Shown piece after piece: positions 61,187-64,000 of a DNA stretch of 64,000 bases (its first letter is position 1; each line of letters begins with the position of its first letter). Position numbers and translations under genes: made by a program. The notes below the pieces were generated by a model that saw only the letters and a program-made list of their open reading frames with translations, did no database searches and was not told where the DNA came from. The stretch covers positions 7,318,501-7,382,500 of the forward strand of contig OU696575.1 in assembly GCA_916048095.2 (NCBI GenBank), read 5' to 3'. This DNA is from Sacculina carcini (Eukaryota > Arthropoda > Thecostraca > Sacculinidae).

Positions 61187-64000
61187 TCAATTCCGCTCTT
61201 TCAGTAGCATTTCATTTACTTTGGCCTTGAATTTGTTCAAATTGTTCTGCGAGAAAGCCTCCTCCTTCAACGTGTTCCAAGTAGACACAGTGGCCGGAAG
61301 AAAGCAACGTTGGAATTGTTTTGTACGACAACGAATTGGAGCCATGCACTGGGAATGCTGTTTGGATGTAAACCGTGTGCTTCTTGCTGCCACGAAATCA
61401 TCAGGAATTGACTTGCTCATCGGATGATGGTCGTTGTGCTTGATCTTGTACAGCATGCACACGCTGCTGACCTTTCGACGATGGCAAAGATCACCAAGAA
61501 CCAAGTCACCACAGAGGAACTTGCAAGTTCTAACAACTCTGTTGATGAGATTGAGGTGACAATCCGCAGCAGAAGACCACACGGGGGCGCAGTACTCCAG
61601 AATTGGCAAAATGAAACAGCGAAAACAACTTTTTGAGATTGTGCTGCTACCGAACATCCGATATGCCTTTCTTATAATTCCCAGTTTCCGCGATGCCGAA
61701 CAAACTAGCTTCCGAATGTGACTCTCAAACGTGAGCTTTGAGTCTACATGTATTCCCAATATTTTGAGCTCATCACACACGTTGAGTTGGGCGTCATTTA
61801 TGAGGATAGCTCCATGTGAAGGCTGAACGGTACGTGACCTAGAAACCAACAAGCATTTAGATTTGGAAGTGTTCAGCATCATATTCCACCTCTCACACCA
61901 CTTCAGGACGCTGCTGAGATCATCGTTGACCGTTTGACGCACCTGTGGTCTGTCCGAAGGAGATGAAATTACAGCCATCAAGGTGATATCATCAGCATAT
62001 CCATATACAGGGTTGCGTGTGGTTGTGTACAGGTCAGCGGTGTAAATGTTGAACAAAATAGGACCCAACACACTTCCCTGCGGGACACCGGACGCAATGC
62101 TCTGCCAGCCACTGTATGCTCCATCGATGGCAACACGTTGTACGCGATTGGATAGAAATTGATGCAAAACACTTAGCAAACGGCCGCCGACTCCAATCTT
62201 TCTCAGTTTTTGCAACAAGCCCTGGTGGCTCACACGGTCAAATGCTGCCGAGAAATCCAACTGCACAATCCAGGCTTCACTGCCTTTGTCTAGCACTTGC
62301 TGGAGCTCATGCGTGATAGTAAGCAGAGCGTCAGTCGTGCTGAGTTTTTTGCGGTATGCAAATTGGTTTTCCGACAGCAGATTGTTGCTCTCCAGGTACT
62401 TGGACAGTCTGGAAGATATCAAGTGCTCGAATATTTTGGACAGAATCGGCGTAATTGATATTGGCCAGTAGTTTGCAACATCAGCTGAATTGGTTCCTTT
62501 TGGTATGGGCGTGATATTCGCAACCCGCCAACATGATGGAAACGAACCAGTCTTCATCAAGCGCCTGAAAAGAGCACTGAGCTTCGGAGCTAGAGTATCT
62601 GCCGTGTTCTTGAAAAATAGCGGAAACATATTCAGAGGGTCTGTTCCTCCGTGGGCATCAAGGTCTTTCATGAGATTCGCCACTTCTTTTGATCGGAAGG
62701 CAATGCCTTTGATTTTCGGGGCGAGGACAGATGAATCGTCAGACGGAATGGACCCTTGACATTGCATGGTATTGAAGTAATCCATAAGCAACTCTGCCTT
62801 CTCTGTTGGGTTGATTTTGAGCTCACCGTTCGCTGAAAATAAAGGAGGGACAGACAGGTCATGTCCAAACACTGACGATTTCAACGTTGACCACCATTTG
62901 TGGGCGTCATTGGCAGATGTTAGCTTTTCAGCAAGTTTCTTTGAGTGACGTGTTTCCGCTTCTGAATACACATGCTCAGCATGCCGTCTGGCCTCAGTGT
63001 AGACATTCCATGAATCGGCTGAGCGTGATTGGAGCCACTTGTGGTAAGCCTCCTGCTTGGATTCACGAGCGCTGCGACATTCGTTGGTGAACCAGGCTTT
63101 GTCATCAGAGCGAAAACGTAGTTTTTTAGTAGGCACTCTCCTTGAGATGACATCGGTAATGTATTTGTTCAATGCATCGATGGGGCATTCCTTCTGCTGC
63201 AGATTTGAAACTTTAATTGCTTTCAATTCATCATTCACCTTCACCCAGTCAACATTGTTCTTCATGTGCACGAGCCTTGAAATCGTGTAAGGAGAAACCT
63301 TCTGTCTCAATGTCAACTTCACGGACAGCGACGAGTGATCTGAACTTCCTATTGGAGCTTCCACGCTTACACTCACGATATCTGAGACGTCTGTCATAAC
63401 CAAGTCCAAACAGTTTCCCGCTTGATGTGTGGGACCGGACACCATTTGGGAGCAGCCAGAAATGTTGCAGAAATCATATGCTGCTCTACCATGAGCGTCT
63501 GTAGGAGATGTCGACAAGAGCCACTCACGGTGATGGGCGTTCATGTCTCCCACAAATACAAATGCTGACTTGGTGTCCTTCTCCTGAATTGTTGACATGG
63601 CTGACAAGAGACATTCGTAGATAGAGTCGTTACTGTCTGGATTTCGGTAGGCTCCAAAGATGTAAAAATTCATCAAGGCGGTGTTGACACGCAGCAGCAT
63701 AAATTCATGACAAGTGCAGTCGTGAGCTGTAATTCTCGTTGCTGAAAAGCCTTTGCGTACGTACACTGCCATGCCACGCCGCCTGTTTTTTGAGTCACGT
63801 TTGATTAGCAATGGCTTACTGAAACCTGGCATCAAGAGCTCAGATTGGTCCCGATGTCTGTCGATATCCATTTTCAAACATAGTTTTCGGTATATACATT
63901 CGCACATTACTTTTTGGTTAGTGTTTTCATCACGTGTTGATTTGATACATTGATATCGCGAGGTGTCATACCGGTTGATGTACAGGTGAAGTATGTTCGG
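61187..64000 (-). CDS. LINE ORF2: endonuclease and reverse transcriptase (Jockey/CR1-like), open at the window edge
   Basis: More than 900 residues, no stop to base 64000. The AP-endonuclease is represented by RRGMAVYVRKGFSA, FYIFGAYRNPDSND, FVFVGDMNAHHREWL and IGSSDHSSLSVKL (the SDH motif); its first motifs lie beyond the edge. RT: VANITPIPKGTNSADVANYW, SENQFAYRKKLSTTDALLTI, VQLDFSAAFDRVSH, GVPQGSVLGPILFNIYTADL and the catalytic YGYADDITLM. C-terminal WNMMLNTSKSKCLL and ILPILEYCAPVWSS follow, ending LLKERN and a stop at 61187. One conserved Arg before PIS is Trp (YWPISI). The rest matches Jockey/CR1-type elements. It would nick target DNA and prime reverse transcription there. It is the best-preserved LINE in the window. 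Confidence 0.9.
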   Translation of the reverse strand, partial: PNILHLYINRYDTSRYQCIKSTRDENTNQKVMCECIYRKLCLKMDIDRHRDQSELLMPGFSKPLLIKRDSKNRRRGMAVYVRKGFSATRITAHDCTCHEFMLLRVNTALMNFYIFGAYRNPDSNDSIYECLLSAMSTIQEKDTKSAFVFVGDMNAHHREWLLSTSPTDAHGRAAYDFCNISGCSQMVSGPTHQAGNCLDLVMTDVSDIVSVSVEAPIGSSDHSSLSVKLTLRQKVSPYTISRLVHMKNNVDWVKVNDELKAIKVSNLQQKECPIDALNKYITDVISRRVPTKKLRFRSDDKAWFTNECRSARESKQEAYHKWLQSRSADSWNVYTEARRHAEHVYSEAETRHSKKLAEKLTSANDAHKWWSTLKSSVFGHDLSVPPLFSANGELKINPTEKAELLMDYFNTMQCQGSIPSDDSSVLAPKIKGIAFRSKEVANLMKDLDAHGGTDPLNMFPLFFKNTADTLAPKLSALFRRLMKTGSFPSCWRVANITPIPKGTNSADVANYWPISITPILSKIFEHLISSRLSKYLESNNLLSENQFAYRKKLSTTDALLTITHELQQVLDKGSEAWIVQLDFSAAFDRVSHQGLLQKLRKIGVGGRLLSVLHQFLSNRVQRVAIDGAYSGWQSIASGVPQGSVLGPILFNIYTADLYTTTRNPVYGYADDITLMAVISSPSDRPQVRQTVNDDLSSVLKWCERWNMMLNTSKSKCLLVSRSRTVQPSHGAILINDAQLNVCDELKILGIHVDSKLTFESHIRKLVCSASRKLGIIRKAYRMFGSSTISKSCFRCFILPILEYCAPVWSSAADCHLNLINRVVRTCKFLCGDLVLGDLCHRRKVSSVCMLYKIKHNDHHPMSKSIPDDFVAARSTRFTSKQHSQCMAPIRCRTKQFQRCFLPATVSTWNTLKEEAFSQNNLNKFKAKVNEMLLKERN

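Overview
This 64 kb window is eukaryotic, almost certainly from an invertebrate animal. It contains no recognisable host gene. Nearly every coding signal belongs to a transposable element, and most are nested, truncated or degenerate. The mix points to a metazoan: Ty3/Gypsy elements of several lineages, including one with the tRNA-Trp primer site and CHCC gag finger known from CsRn1-type elements; BEL/Pao; a Penelope-like element; Jockey/CR1-like LINEs; Polinton/Maverick remnants; a THAP-domain P element; and piggyBac. I cannot assign a species.

Layout. 1-8163 is a minus-strand Gypsy element (GYP-A) running off the left edge, split by a non-coding LTR retrotransposon (2346-6676). 10402-15914 is a related, decayed Gypsy (GYP-B) with two LTRs. 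16960-18103 is a fragment of another Gypsy lineage next to a 130-bp inverted repeat. 18841-24140 is a young relative of A and B (GYP-C, LTRs differing at one base) inserted into a plus-strand Gypsy fragment (GYP-D). 25966-27121 is a 574-bp tandem duplication of an unrecognised coding segment. 27527-34417 holds Polinton pieces (packaging ATPase and protein-primed DNA polymerase B), with a complete-looking P element (29782-34116) inserted into the polymerase gene. 34440-42227 is a Gypsy scrap, a BEL/Pao element carrying a LINE insertion with an inverted 5' part, and a piggyBac. 43094-45593 is a Penelope-like element split by a 1.39-kb insertion. 46230-48362 is a second Polinton ATPase fragment joined to a CsRn1-type gag with its PBS and LTR. 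48363-52258 is a second, nearly identical BEL/Pao copy that runs into a plus-strand CsRn1-type pol and 3' LTR. The right end carries a LINE scrap, a gag scrap, two more Gypsy elements (G and F), two minisatellites and a long LINE ORF open at the window edge.

Four nested insertions can be read precisely. Removing the insert and one target duplication restores the host reading frame for the LTR element in GYP-A (TSD GGTG), GYP-C in GYP-D (GTTA) and the insert in the Penelope element (GTTGA); the P element splits the polymerase gene at a conserved motif (7-8 bp TSD). The most intact gene is the P-type transposase: two coding exons, about 933 residues, with no internal stop seen. The rest reads as a transposon graveyard of the kind found in heterochromatin. 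A small-RNA-producing role is possible but cannot be judged from sequence alone.
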